From: Deinococcus depolymerans
GTDB lineage: Bacteria; Deinococcota; Deinococci; Deinococcales; Deinococcaceae
NCBI RefSeq assembly: GCF_039522025.1
Contig: NZ_BAAADB010000030.1
Coordinates: forward strand, 1 to 64,000
Direction: 5' to 3'
Length of the DNA stretch: 64,000 nucleotides
In this document: positions 51,119-63,647 of the stretch, one piece after another
How positions within the stretch are numbered: the stretch's first letter is position 1
Layout of the letters: the number at the start of each line of letters is the position of its first letter
Program-made: the position numbers and the translations under genes
The notes under the pieces: generated by a model
What the model was told of the DNA's origin: nothing
The model's input: the letters and a program-made list of their open reading frames with translations, nothing else
The model's database searches: none

Positions 51119-52606
51119 CTAGAAGCCCGGCGGGACCGGCACGCCGCCCCGCCGCAACTGGAAGGCCATGCTGTCCGGCCCGATGATCGAACTGCCCCCC
51201 ACCGTCCCGACCGGCGTGCCGCGCCCCACGCGGTTGCCCACGCTAACCAGCGGGTCCCGCAGCCCGAAGTACGCCGTGACGCTCGACCCGTGATCCACCA
51301 GCACCACCCACCCCAGCGACGCGTAGTACGTGACCGCCAGCACGTTGCCCTCCTGCGCCGCGACCGCCTGCGCCCCACCGCTGAGAACCACCCACGGCGA
51401 CCCGCCCGTCCCGTACGGGGACTGCACCCGCCCGCCCGGCAGCGGGAACCCCAGCGGGCCACTCAGGTTCGGCAGGGGCAGCAGCTGCTGCTCGACCTGC
51501 ACCTGCGCCTGCTGCACCTGCTCGCTGCGCTGCTGCAGCGCCTGCTGCTCGCGCTGCACCTGCGCCTCCCGCTGCGCCTGGGCGGCCTGCTGCGCGGCGC
51601 GCAGCCGGGCAGCCTGCGCGTCGGCCCGCTGCTGCGCCACCCGCGCCTGCTCGGCCCGCAGCCGCGCCAGCCGCAGCGCCTCCTGGCGGGCGCGTTCCTG
51701 CGCCTCACGGATCCGCCGGGCCTCCGCCTCACGCCGCCGACGTTCCTCCTCCAGGCGGCGCTGCCGCTCGGCCTCCAGCCGCGACCGCTCGGCCACGACC
51801 TGCCCGACCAGCTGATCGATGGTCTGCGCGGCGAGCGCCTGCTCAGCCTGCCGCTGCGTCGCCAGGATCCGCTTGCCGGCCTCGCTGGACCGCAACTGCG
51901 CCAGGAGGCGGCCCTGCTCGGCCCGCTGCGCGGTCAGGGTCTGCAGCGCCGCCGTGCGCCGCGCCTGCAGGGTCCTCAGGTCGCGGGCCTGCCGGGTCTG
52001 CTGCGCGCGCTGCTCCGCCAGGACCTTCACCTCGCCGGACAGGGACGCGATCACGCGCGTGTTGTACTCGCCCGCCATGTTCGCGTAGCGCAGGCGGATC
52101 AGCAGGTCCGAGAGGCTGCGCGACTGCGAGAGCAGCTGCAGGTAGCGGCCGCTGCGGTCCCGGTACTGCAGCAGCAGCACCTCGCGCACGTCGCCCTGCA
52201 GGCGTTCCACGCGGGCCTGCGTGACCTTCAGCTGCGCGGTCGTGTCGGCCAGCGCCCGCTCGGCCAGCGCCACCCGCGCCGTGACGACCGAGACCTCGTT
52301 CTCCAGCCGCGAGGCGCTGGCCGCCAGCGCGTCCAGCCGCGAGAGCGTGACCTTCTGCTGCGCACTGAGACTCTGGATGCTGCGCCTGAGCGTCTCCAGT
52401 TCCCGCGCCTTGTCCGCACTCAGCTGCCGCTGCTGCTGCAACTCCCGCTGCAGCTGCTCGAGCCGCTGACTGGTACTGAGATCCGGGGCGTCACCGGTCC
52501 GGGCGCTGCCCTGCGCCTGCGCGGCCCACCCGGTCCCACCCGGCAGCGCGGTCAGCAGCGCGGCGCTCAGCAGCGCCGCCCGACCCCGCGACCCGCCCGC
52601 CCTCAT
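51119..52606 (-). CDS. EnvC-like M23-fold protein with coiled coil (likely inactive peptidase)
   Basis: A 495-residue exported protein: signal segment, long coiled coil (about 40-340, with runs of Gln/Arg/Ala), then a C-terminal LytM/M23 fold (about 370-495: SPYGTGGSPWVVLSGG, NVLAVTYYASLGWVVLVDHGSSVTAYFGL, VGRGTPVGTVGG). The zinc ligands appear lost: the first H-D motif is absent and YGHL has become YFGL. EnvC and some PcsB relatives behave likewise and activate amidases. It directly follows ftsX with a four-base overlap, fitting an FtsEX-EnvC division module. Confidence 0.83.
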   Translation of the reverse strand: MRAGGSRGRAALLSAALLTALPGGTGWAAQAQGSARTGDAPDLSTSQRLEQLQRELQQQRQLSADKARELETLRRSIQSLSAQQKVTLSRLDALAASASRLENEVSVVTARVALAERALADTTAQLKVTQARVERLQGDVREVLLLQYRDRSGRYLQLLSQSRSLSDLLIRLRYANMAGEYNTRVIASLSGEVKVLAEQRAQQTRQARDLRTLQARRTAALQTLTAQRAEQGRLLAQLRSSEAGKRILATQRQAEQALAAQTIDQLVGQVVAERSRLEAERQRRLEEERRRREAEARRIREAQERARQEALRLARLRAEQARVAQQRADAQAARLRAAQQAAQAQREAQVQREQQALQQRSEQVQQAQVQVEQQLLPLPNLSGPLGFPLPGGRVQSPYGTGGSPWVVLSGGAQAVAAQEGNVLAVTYYASLGWVVLVDHGSSVTAYFGLRDPLVSVGNRVGRGTPVGTVGGSSIIGPDSMAFQLRRGGVPVPPGF

Positions 52607-53466
52607 TCCAGCTCCAGCAGGTACCGGCGCGTGGCGAACAGACTGCCCAGCAGTCCGATCAGCACGCCCAGCAGCGCCACCCCACCCAGCAGCGGCACCA
52701 GCGTCCCGGCGTCCTGCACGACCGGAAACACCGGCGCGAGCTGCTGCACGCGCCGCGCCAGCCCCAGGTACGACGGCACCAGGATCGCCAGCGACACCCC
52801 GGCCGCCAGCAGACCCACCAGCAGCCCCTCGATCACGTGCGGCATGCGGATGAAGCCGCGCGTCGCCCCCAGCAGACGCATCACGCTGATCTCGTCCCGG
52901 CGGGCGTACATCGCCACACGCACCGCGTTCAGGATGTTGAACAGCGTTCCCAGCAGCAGCAGACCCACCAGCGCGTACCCCGCGCCGCGCACGGCCGTCA
53001 GGGTCTTCACGGTCGGGTCCACGTACCCCGCGCCGTACTCGACGTCATCCACGCCCGGCAGGGCCGAGACGGCCGCCGCGACCGTGCGCGAGTCCTGCAC
53101 GCGGCTGACCCGCAGGCGCAGCGTGTCCGGGAAGGGATTGCCGACCAGCGCCGCCGCGTCCCGCGTGTACGGGGAGTCCTGCGTCATCTCGGCCAGCACC
53201 TGCTCACTGGTCACCAGCGACGCCTCGCGCACCTGCGGCAGGGCCCGCACCTGGGTCAGCAGCGCCTCGCCCGGCGCGCCGGGCTGCAGGAACGCCGCCA
53301 CCTCCACCTGCGATTCCAGCTGCGAGAGCGTGCGGTTGACATTCAGGGTCAGCAGCAGCACGAAGCCCAGCATCAGCAGGGTCAGGGTCATGGTCATCAG
53401 GGTCGCCAGGGTCGCCGTGACGTTCCCGCGCATCGCCAGCAGCGCCTGCCGGAAGTGGTAGTTCAC
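52603..53466 (-). CDS. ftsX: Cell-division permease FtsX
   Basis: A 287-residue membrane protein. One N-terminal helix (LMTMTLTLLMLGFVLLLTLNV), a periplasmic domain (about 45-165) that would contact the EnvC-like partner, then three C-terminal helices (ALVGLLLLGTLFNILNAVRVAMYARRDEISVMRLLGATRGFIRMPHVIEG, a family hallmark, and LVPLLGGVALLGVLIGLLGS). It couples FtsE ATP hydrolysis to cell-wall hydrolysis at the septum. Confidence 0.92.
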   Translation of the reverse strand: MNYHFRQALLAMRGNVTATLATLMTMTLTLLMLGFVLLLTLNVNRTLSQLESQVEVAAFLQPGAPGEALLTQVRALPQVREASLVTSEQVLAEMTQDSPYTRDAAALVGNPFPDTLRLRVSRVQDSRTVAAAVSALPGVDDVEYGAGYVDPTVKTLTAVRGAGYALVGLLLLGTLFNILNAVRVAMYARRDEISVMRLLGATRGFIRMPHVIEGLLVGLLAAGVSLAILVPSYLGLARRVQQLAPVFPVVQDAGTLVPLLGGVALLGVLIGLLGSLFATRRYLLELE

Positions 53467-54146
53467 AGCGCGTACCCGCCGTAGGGGTCATCCCGCACCA
53501 GCTTGCCCTTGCGCAGCGTCAGCGTGCGGTGCCGGAAGGTCTCGACCAGGTCGCGGGCGTGCGTGGCGACCACCACGGTCGTGCCGCGCAGGTTCACGTT
53601 CTGCAGCACCTTCAGCACCTCGCGGCTGTTGTCCGGGTCGAGGTTCCCGGTCGGTTCGTCCGCCAGCAGCAGCGGCGGGTCGCTCACGATGGCCCGCGCG
53701 ATCGCCACGCGCTGCTGCTCACCCTGCGACAGCTGCAGCGGCAGCGCGTACTTCTTGTGTTCCAGGCCCACGGTCCGCAGGGCCGTCGTCACGCGCGGCG
53801 CCCACTCCCGCTGCGGCACGCCGGTCACGCGCAGCGCGAACGCCACGTTGTCGAAGGCGTTCAGGTGAGGGAGCAGCAGGTTGTCCTGAAACACCGTGCC
53901 CATGCGGCGGCGCAGCAGCGCCGTGCGGCGCCCCCGGTAGCGGGCCAGCGGTTCGCCCGCCACGCGCACCTCGCCCCGGCTGGGCAGCGCCCGCTTGAGC
54001 ACCAGACTCATGAAACTGCTCTTCCCGGCGCCGGAATGCCCGACCAGGTACACGAATTCCCCCTTTCCGATCTGAAGGGACACGTCATCCAGCGCCAGCG
54101 TCCGGGTCACGGGGTACTCCAGTGAGACGTTCTTGAAATCAATCAC
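53463..54146 (-). CDS. ftsE: Cell-division ATP-binding protein FtsE
   Basis: A 227-residue ABC ATPase: Walker A GHSGAGKS, Q-loop FQDN, signature LSQGEQQR, Walker B LLLADEPTGNLDPD, H-loop ATHARD. GTG 54146 (MIDFKNVSLEYP) is chosen from the normal family start; earlier in-frame starts only add a non-conserved extension. The GTG overlaps the stop of a 17-residue upstream ORF (GTGA). It heads the ftsE-ftsX-envC-like operon. Confidence 0.93.
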   Translation of the reverse strand: MIDFKNVSLEYPVTRTLALDDVSLQIGKGEFVYLVGHSGAGKSSFMSLVLKRALPSRGEVRVAGEPLARYRGRRTALLRRRMGTVFQDNLLLPHLNAFDNVAFALRVTGVPQREWAPRVTTALRTVGLEHKKYALPLQLSQGEQQRVAIARAIVSDPPLLLADEPTGNLDPDNSREVLKVLQNVNLRGTTVVVATHARDLVETFRHRTLTLRKGKLVRDDPYGGYAL

Positions 54147-54196
54147 GCGGACCACCCTGACAGGGCGGACAGCGACGGAAGGAAAGGACCTGTCAT
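54143..54196 (-). CDS. Small upstream ORF coupled to ftsE
   Basis: ATG 54196 to TGA 54143 encodes MTGPFLPSLSALSGWSA. A TATGCT box at 54213-54208 would start transcription only a few bases before this ATG. The stop overlaps the ftsE GTG start, so ribosomes terminating here are positioned to begin ftsE. Confidence 0.5.
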   Translation of the reverse strand: MTGPFLPSLSALSGWSA

Positions 54197-54207
54197 GCTC
54201 GCGGCAC

Positions 54208-54213
54208 AGCATA
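54208..54213 (-). promoter_or_regulatory. -10 box of the ftsE operon
   Basis: TATGCT with 11 bases to the upstream-ORF ATG 54196 on the minus strand. Confidence 0.45.
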
Positions 54214-54309
54214 GCCCAGCGCCGTCCCCCGCAGCATGAAGACTCCCGCAACGCCGCCGGCGCCAGGCGAACGGGATGAATTCCTCAAACGCACTTCACT
54301 TCCCGGCAC

Positions 54310-54315
54310 TATCCT
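54310..54315 (+). promoter_or_regulatory. Leaderless -10 box of the CtpA gene
   Basis: TATCCT with 6 bases to GTG 54322. Confidence 0.55.
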
Positions 54316-54321
54316 GACCGG

Positions 54322-55644
54322 GTGAACGCCAAACGCCTGACCACCGTCGGGGTTGCCCTGTCCGCCACCGCCGCTGTCGCCTACGCGCAGCTCGGCGGGT
54401 ACACCCAGGCGAACCTCAGCAGCACCGCCACCGGCAAGACCTTCTTGCAGGTCATCAACGACCTGAACCGCCTGTACCTGTACCCGGTCGACCAGGAAAA
54501 ACTGCTGCGTGGCGCCATCACCGGCGCGGTCGGCAGCCTGAACGACGAGTTCACGTACTACAGCCAGCCCGAGGACAACGCCATCGACGCCGAGAACCTC
54601 AACGGCGAGTTCTACGGCATCGGCGTGCAGCTCGTCGCGGCCAACCCCGACGGGACCGGCGGCAAGATCGACAACGTCTTCCGGACCGGCGCGGCCAGCA
54701 CGGCCGGCGTGCAGATCGGCGACGTGTTCGTGAAGATCGACGACAAGGACGTCACCAGCGCCAAACTGAACGAGATCGTGCGCCTCGTGCGCGGCCAGAA
54801 GGGCACCGCCGTGAACGTCACCTTCGCCCGCGACGGCAAACCCTACACCGTCCGGATGGAACGCCAGCCCGTCACGATCGTCAGCGTCGAACAGACCGTC
54901 CTGCCCGGCAACATCGGCTACATCGCCCTGAACACCTTCTACAACGAGAAGGCCAGCGAGCAGTTCAACGCCGCCGTCGCCGACATGAAAAAGAAGAACG
55001 TCAGCGGCCTGATCCTCGACCTGCGCGACAACGGCGGCGGCCTCCTGAGCGCCGGACACGACGTCGCCGACCAGTTCCTGCAGAGTGGCCCCATCGTCAG
55101 CCTGCGGGACCGCAACAAACGGGTCCAGGTGTACGGCGGGAACGCCACCAACAGGGCCAGCGACTACACCGGCAAACTGATGGTGCTGGTGAACAAGAAC
55201 AGCGCCAGCGCCAGCGAGGTCGTCTCCGGCGCGCTGCAGGACACGGGCCGCGCCACCATCATCGGTGAGCAGACCTTCGGCAAGGGCGTCGCCCAGATTC
55301 CCGAAACGCTGCCCGACGGTGGCAAGATCGCCATCGTCGCCAACGAGTGGCTGACGCCCAAGGGCCGACAGATCCACAAGAAGGGCATCACGCCCGACGT
55401 GGTCGTCAAGGACACCCGCTACACCACCCCGCCCAACCTGACCGGCAGCGGCGTCACGCCCGGCGCGAAGATCACCCTGACCATCGAGGGCAAACCCGTG
55501 ACCATCACCGCCGACAAGGACGGAAAGTTCAGCTACACCGGCGAGATCAAGCGCCCCAGCCGCAGCGCCGCGCAGGGCGAGGCCGTCGTGGACCTCCAGA
55601 CCGACGCCATCCTGAAAAAGGCCGTCGAACTGCTCGGCAAGTAA
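54322..55644 (+). CDS. C-terminal-processing serine protease (S41, CtpA)
   Basis: A 440-residue exported protease. An N-terminal hydrophobic segment (TTVGVALSATAAVAYAQ), a PDZ domain (about 90-175, GVQLVAANPDGTGGKI and DVFVKIDDKDVT), then the protease domain with the catalytic Ser in NKNSASASEVVSGAL (about 293) and the Lys in GEQTFGKGVAQI (about 318). Such proteases process tails of envelope proteins. The extra C-terminal domain (about 380-440, TLTIEGKPVTITADKDGKF) is not usual. The stem after it is a strong terminator. Confidence 0.93.
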   Translation: MNAKRLTTVGVALSATAAVAYAQLGGYTQANLSSTATGKTFLQVINDLNRLYLYPVDQEKLLRGAITGAVGSLNDEFTYYSQPEDNAIDAENLNGEFYGIGVQLVAANPDGTGGKIDNVFRTGAASTAGVQIGDVFVKIDDKDVTSAKLNEIVRLVRGQKGTAVNVTFARDGKPYTVRMERQPVTIVSVEQTVLPGNIGYIALNTFYNEKASEQFNAAVADMKKKNVSGLILDLRDNGGGLLSAGHDVADQFLQSGPIVSLRDRNKRVQVYGGNATNRASDYTGKLMVLVNKNSASASEVVSGALQDTGRATIIGEQTFGKGVAQIPETLPDGGKIAIVANEWLTPKGRQIHKKGITPDVVVKDTRYTTPPNLTGSGVTPGAKITLTIEGKPVTITADKDGKFSYTGEIKRPSRSAAQGEAVVDLQTDAILKKAVELLGK

Positions 55645-55658
55645 GCCGCTTCATCTCC

Positions 55659-55693
55659 GGCGGGCCGCCCCTGAACGACGGGGGCGGCCCGCC
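55659..55693. terminator. Hairpin after the CtpA gene
   Basis: GGCGGGCCGCCCC (55659-55671) pairs perfectly with GGGGCGGCCCGCC (55681-55693) over nine bases; the tail TGTTGGGG has few T residues. Confidence 0.6.
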
Positions 55694-55705
55694 TGTTGGG
55701 GCACG

Positions 55706-55868
55706 TCACACGGACTGCCGTTTGTCTCGCCGACCATCCGGAAGTTCACCGGACTGCCAGCTCCAAGTCCGGAGGGGCGTGCTGCTCCCACTCTGCGGAG
55801 CAGCCCTCCGGGTCGCTTCGCTCGGACCCAGCGGGCTTTGCAGCCCCTTCAATCGGAGTCCGTATCAG
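55706..55868 (-). repeat. Palindromic repeat, copy 6 (full length)
   Basis: 163 bases from TCACACGGACT to AGTCCGTATCAG, in the opposite orientation to copy 5, with both internal hairpins (GTTCACCGGACTGCC region and GGGCTTTGCAGCCCC) and a middle part differing from copy 5. Its final TCA is the stop codon (TGA, minus strand) of the hypothetical gene ending at 55865. Confidence 0.88.
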
Positions 55869-56500
55869 TCCCAGTCCCAGTCGCGCCAGTCGCTGGCCCT
55901 CGCCCCGGCTGCGCCGGTGACAGGGGGCGTCTTCGTGCTGCCCGGCTGGCTGCCGGGCGCCGGGTACCAGTCATACGTGGCGGCCAGGGCTGTGTCCAGC
56001 CGCTCGCGCAGCAAGCCGGTCAGCCGCGTGCGTTCAGGGTCGCTCAGGCGGCCGAGTTCGCGGGCCAGCCGGTCAAGCGCGGCGTCCAGGGCCGGCAGGT
56101 ACGGTTCGCGGGCCTTGCGCACCGCGCCGCGCCGCAGCGGCCCGGGGTGAATGACCGGCACGAACGACGCGGCGGCCGTCTCCAGCAGCAGGGCGCGGCG
56201 TTGCTCGCGCGTCTCGCGGGCGCGGGCGGCGCGGTCGCGGGCGTCGGCGGCGCGCGCCTGCGCGGCCAGGAAATCGTCGCGGCGTTCCACGTCCAGCACG
56301 CGTTCCTCGGCGTACAGTTTCACGGGCGGCAGGCGGCGGCGGCCCATCTTCAGGCCGTTCGGGCGCGTGCGGTCGTGTTCACCCAGGAAGCGGGTGATCA
56401 GGGTGGGGGTCCAGCCGCGCTCCTTGAGGTCCTGGGTGGCCAGGAAGCCCGGCGGGTTGGAGGGGGCCGCTTCCCGGCCCTCGCGGGCGGGGGGGCTCAT
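55865..56500 (-). CDS. Hypothetical protein with coiled-coil and WDWD tail
   Basis: 211 residues beginning MSPPAREGREAAPSNPPGF. The region ATQDLKERGWTPTLITRFLGEHDRTRPNG looks like a small DNA- or protein-binding motif, followed by a charged helical stretch (ERRDDFLAAQARAADARDRAARARET) and the C-terminus DWRDWDWD. No family recognised. The start overlaps the preceding GNAT stop (ATGA), so it is translationally coupled; its stop lies in the palindromic repeat. Confidence 0.7.
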   Translation of the reverse strand: MSPPAREGREAAPSNPPGFLATQDLKERGWTPTLITRFLGEHDRTRPNGLKMGRRRLPPVKLYAEERVLDVERRDDFLAAQARAADARDRAARARETREQRRALLLETAAASFVPVIHPGPLRRGAVRKAREPYLPALDAALDRLARELGRLSDPERTRLTGLLRERLDTALAATYDWYPAPGSQPGSTKTPPVTGAAGARASDWRDWDWD

Positions 56501-57069
56501 GGTCGGGGCGTCCACTCGCGGCGCAGCAGGTCCAGTTTCACGCTGTCGAAACGCCGGCCGCCCACCAGCCGCGCCTCGCGGATGCGGCCGGCCTCGCGGA
56601 ACCCCAGGCGGTGGGCGGCGCGGAGCATGCGTTCGTTGCCGCTCCAGGTGCTGAAGGTCAGGACGTGCGCGTCGGTCTCGTTCAGCGTCGCCTCGACCCA
56701 CAGGGCCAGGGCGCGGCTGCCGACGCCCCGCCCCCAGTGTTGCGGGTCGAAGATGATCACGCCCAGGTCCCACACGTCACTGGCGTCCTCGGCGCGGTTG
56801 AGCATGCCGATGCACGCGCCGCCCAGGTCCACGACCCGCTCGTTCGGGGTGGGCGGCGCCGTTTCCAGGTGGCGGACGTAGGTGCCCAGCGAGGCGGTCG
56901 TGTCGGCCGGGTTCAGGTACGGGGCGTCCCACTGACGCCACTGCGCCGTGGGGTCCGTGAACCAGCGGCGCAGGACGGGCAGGTCGCGGGGTCGGCGGCC
57001 CCGCAGGGTCACGGCCGCCGCGTCCGGCCCGCCGGGAGGGGCCGTGGGGGAGGGTCGAGGCTCGGTCAC
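56497..57069 (-). CDS. GNAT-family acetyltransferase
   Basis: A 190-residue RimJ/RimL-like acetyltransferase: VTLRGRRPRDLPVLRRWFTDP, the acetyl-CoA loop IIFDPQHWGRGVGSRALALW and SGNERMLRAAHRLGFREAGRIREARLVGGRRFDSVKLDLL in order. GTG 57069 is chosen, with CAGGAT 7 bases before it; an upstream in-frame start adds a non-conserved stretch. The substrate is unknown. Confidence 0.85.
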   Translation of the reverse strand: MTEPRPSPTAPPGGPDAAAVTLRGRRPRDLPVLRRWFTDPTAQWRQWDAPYLNPADTTASLGTYVRHLETAPPTPNERVVDLGGACIGMLNRAEDASDVWDLGVIIFDPQHWGRGVGSRALALWVEATLNETDAHVLTFSTWSGNERMLRAAHRLGFREAGRIREARLVGGRRFDSVKLDLLRREWTPRP

Positions 57070-57148
57070 GCCGGGTATCCTGCCACGTTCCGGCCGGCCC
57101 ACACCGTCAGCGGATGGACCATGTGCGCCGGCCCCCGGCCCTGAACGC

Positions 57149-57553
57149 TCAGGTGAGGCCCAGGCGGGTCAGCAGCGGCGGCAGCAGCACGCTCAGGCCC
57201 ACGATCAGCGCCCCGGCGCTGCCGAGCAGCACGGCCGCCGCCGCCGCGTCCTTCGCCACGCCGGCCAGCGCGTGCCACTCGGGGCTCACGAGGTCCACCA
57301 CGGCTTCCAGCGCCGTGTTCAGCAGTTCCAGGCTCAGGACCAGCGCGCAGGCCAGCGCGACCGGCGCGACCGGGGCCCGCAGCCACACGGTCAGGCCCAG
57401 GGCGCCCAGGGCCGCCCAGCATTCCAGGCGGAAGTTCGCCTGCGTGCGGTAGGTGCGGGTCACGCCGGTCCAGGCGAAGCGGGCCGAACGCCACCAGCGG
57501 CGCGGACTGCGGGCCGACGGACGCCGGGCCGCGCCCGGTTCGGGCGTGCTCAC
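57149..57553 (-). CDS. dgkA: Diacylglycerol/undecaprenol kinase DgkA
   Basis: A 134-residue membrane kinase with three hydrophobic segments. The family signature is LSLELLNTALEAVVDLV...HALAGVAKDAAAAAV, with the catalytic Glu and the Asn of the ELLNTA motif. It recycles undecaprenol or diacylglycerol. GTG 57553 overlaps the ybeY stop (GTGA). Confidence 0.9.
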   Translation of the reverse strand: MSTPEPGAARRPSARSPRRWWRSARFAWTGVTRTYRTQANFRLECWAALGALGLTVWLRAPVAPVALACALVLSLELLNTALEAVVDLVSPEWHALAGVAKDAAAAAVLLGSAGALIVGLSVLLPPLLTRLGLT

Positions 57554-58017
57554 GCGCCGTCAGGCAGCGCCGACTGCGCCGCGCGCCACGCCGCGTGGAA
57601 CACCTCCCACTCGGGTCCCTGCGCGCCCTCCTCGAACCCCAGCCCTTCCGCGTGCGGGTGGTCGTTCCCGACGAGGTGGGTCAGGCCGTGACTGGCGAGC
57701 AGCGCCACCTCACGCGTCAGGGAGTGGCCCCGCGCGTCTGCCTGCCGCTGCGCGGTGTCCAGGCTGATCACGATGTCCCCCAGGTGCGGCGGCACGAACG
57801 GATCACCCGGCTCCCAGGTGGGGAAGCTCAGCACGTCCGTCACGGCGTCCTCGCCCCAGTGCTCGCGCTTCAAAGCGCGGATGGTGCGGTCGCCGACCAG
57901 CACGACCGTCACCTCGCGGTCCGGCACCTCGAAATGCGCCATGACGGCCTCCAGACTGGCCCGCAGCGCAGGCCGCAGACCGGCGGGCGGGGTTTTACGG
58001 ACGATCAGGTCAATCAC
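57550..58017 (-). CDS. ybeY: Endoribonuclease YbeY
   Basis: A 155-residue metalloprotein for 16S rRNA 3' maturation and ribosome quality control. The zinc motif LASHGLTHLVGNDHPH (H3 pattern) is complete, and DVLSFPTWEP is typical. GTG 58017 has TATCCT 7 bases upstream. It belongs to the usual phoH-ybeY-dgkA cluster. Confidence 0.94.
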   Translation of the reverse strand: MIDLIVRKTPPAGLRPALRASLEAVMAHFEVPDREVTVVLVGDRTIRALKREHWGEDAVTDVLSFPTWEPGDPFVPPHLGDIVISLDTAQRQADARGHSLTREVALLASHGLTHLVGNDHPHAEGLGFEEGAQGPEWEVFHAAWRAAQSALPDGA

Positions 58018-58024
58018 TCCGTAG

Positions 58025-58030
58025 AGGATA
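58025..58030 (-). promoter_or_regulatory. Leaderless -10 box of ybeY
   Basis: TATCCT with 7 bases to GTG 58017 on the minus strand, next to a tandem heptamer array. Confidence 0.55.
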
Positions 58031-58032
58031 GT

Positions 58033-58074
58033 GGATGGCAGATGGCAGATGGCAGATGGCAGATGGCAGATGGC
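58033..58074. repeat. Tandem heptamer array (AGATGGC)
   Basis: One GGATGGC followed by five perfect AGATGGC units. It lies between ybeY and phoH, a few bases from the ybeY -10 box. Confidence 0.9.
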
Positions 58075-58104
58075 GAAAGGCCCGGCTTACCTGCTCGCCG
58101 GGCC
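58075..58104 (-). terminator. Terminator after phoH
   Basis: On the minus strand GGCCCGGC (58104-58097) pairs with GCCGGGCC (58086-58079) over ten bases and is followed by TTTC. It stands between the two heptamer blocks. Confidence 0.6.
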
Positions 58105-58108
58105 TCTG

Positions 58109-58135
58109 CTGCCATCAACCGTCAACCGTCAACCT

Positions 58136-58148
<13 letters not shown>
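58109..58148 (-). repeat. Heptamer repeat at the phoH stop codon
   Basis: Minus strand: GTTGACAGTTGAAGG followed by TTGACGG units (GGTTGACGGTTGACGG) and TTGATGG. The phoH stop TGA (58138-58136) lies inside it. The units are those seen at the 3' end of metH. Confidence 0.65.
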
Positions 58149-59239
<1,091 letters not shown>

Positions 59240-59454
59240 GTGTTCTCCAGTCGCGCGGCGTGGCGCACCCTCCCCCCGGTACGGGCGGGGGAGGGAAGGG
59301 GTCGAGGGGTCATCTGGATGCCTCCATTCTGTGCAGGAACGCCGACCCCCGGCGTGTCCCGCAGCACATTCTGCCCCGAACGTGAAGGCCGGGGGCGGGG
59401 CCCGGCCCGCAGCCTGCCCCGGTCCCGGCCGGAGCGATGCACTAAACTGACCGG
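59240..59454. other. Divergent region between phoH and aroE
   Basis: About 215 bases without a supportable gene. A GC-rich inverted repeat, CCCTCCCCC/GGGGGAGGG, lies around 59267-59296. TAAACT at 59443-59448 is the aroE -10 box. Confidence 0.35.
59443..59448 (+). promoter_or_regulatory. Leaderless -10 box of aroE
   Basis: TAAACT with 6 bases to GTG 59455. Confidence 0.5.
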
Positions 59455-60335
59455 GTGAGTCTGCCGGACGGAACCCCTGCCCCCCGCGCCTTCCTGTTCG
59501 CCGATCCGGCCGCGCATTCCCTGTCGCCGCAGATGCACCGCGCGGCCTTCGCGCACGCCGGCCAGCCCGGAACGTACGAGGCGCGGCGCGTCCCGCCGGC
59601 CGATCTGGCGGCGGCCATCGCGGGGTTGCGGGCGCCCGGCGTGCTGGGCGCGAACCTGAGCCTGCCGCACAAGGAGGCCGCCCTGCCGCTGCTCGACAGC
59701 CTGAGCGGCGCGGCGCGGGCAGTCGGGGCCGTGAACACCGTCGTTCACCGCGACGGCCGGTTGCACGGCGACAACACCGACTCGCCGGGCCTGCGCGACG
59801 CCCTGTCCGACGCCGGGTACATCTGGGAGCAGGGGGCCGGGGTGATCGTCCTGGGTGCCGGGGGGGCCGCCCGCGCCGCCGTGCACGCCCTGATCCGCGC
59901 CCAGCAGAACGTGACGGTCGTGAACCGCACCCTGGAACGCGCGCAGGCCATCGCCGCCGACTGGCACGACCCGGACGCCGACGTTCAGGTGACGGCCCTG
60001 CCCGCCCACGCGGCCCCGTGGGAGTCGGCGGCGCTCGTCGTGAACGCCAGCAGCGCCGGCCTGAACGACCCGGACCAGACGCCGCTGGACGCCGCGTTCC
60101 TGACCCGCCTGCCCGCCGGGACGCTCGTGTACGACATGGTCTATAAACCCGCCGAGACCCGCCTGATGCGCGAGGCCCGCGCCGCCGGCCTGAGCGCCCA
60201 CAACGGCCTGGGCATGCTGGCCCACCAGGCCCGGCTGGCCTTCCACGCCTGGACCGGCGCGGACGTCCCCGTGCGCGTGTTCCTCGACGCGCTGACCCGC
60301 GCCGGCGCCCCGGCCGCCGCGCAGGGGCAGGACAC

Positions 60336-60339
<4 letters not shown>
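59455..60339 (+). CDS. aroE: Shikimate dehydrogenase
   Basis: A 294-residue NADPH-dependent enzyme of aromatic amino-acid synthesis. It has AHSLSPQMHRAAF, LGANLSLPHKEAALPLLD with the catalytic Lys, GAVNTVVHRDGRLHGDNTDSPGL in overall pattern with the catalytic Asp, and nucleotide-binding VIVLGAGGAARAAVHALI. GTG start, leaderless. The next gene's TTG overlaps its stop (TTGA). Confidence 0.94.

Positions 60340-63643
<3,304 letters not shown>

Positions 63644-63647
<4 letters not shown>

Noticed and set aside
58033..58074. Possible CRISPR or direct-repeat array
   Set aside because: Units are only 7 bases, without spacers; it is a simple tandem heptamer.
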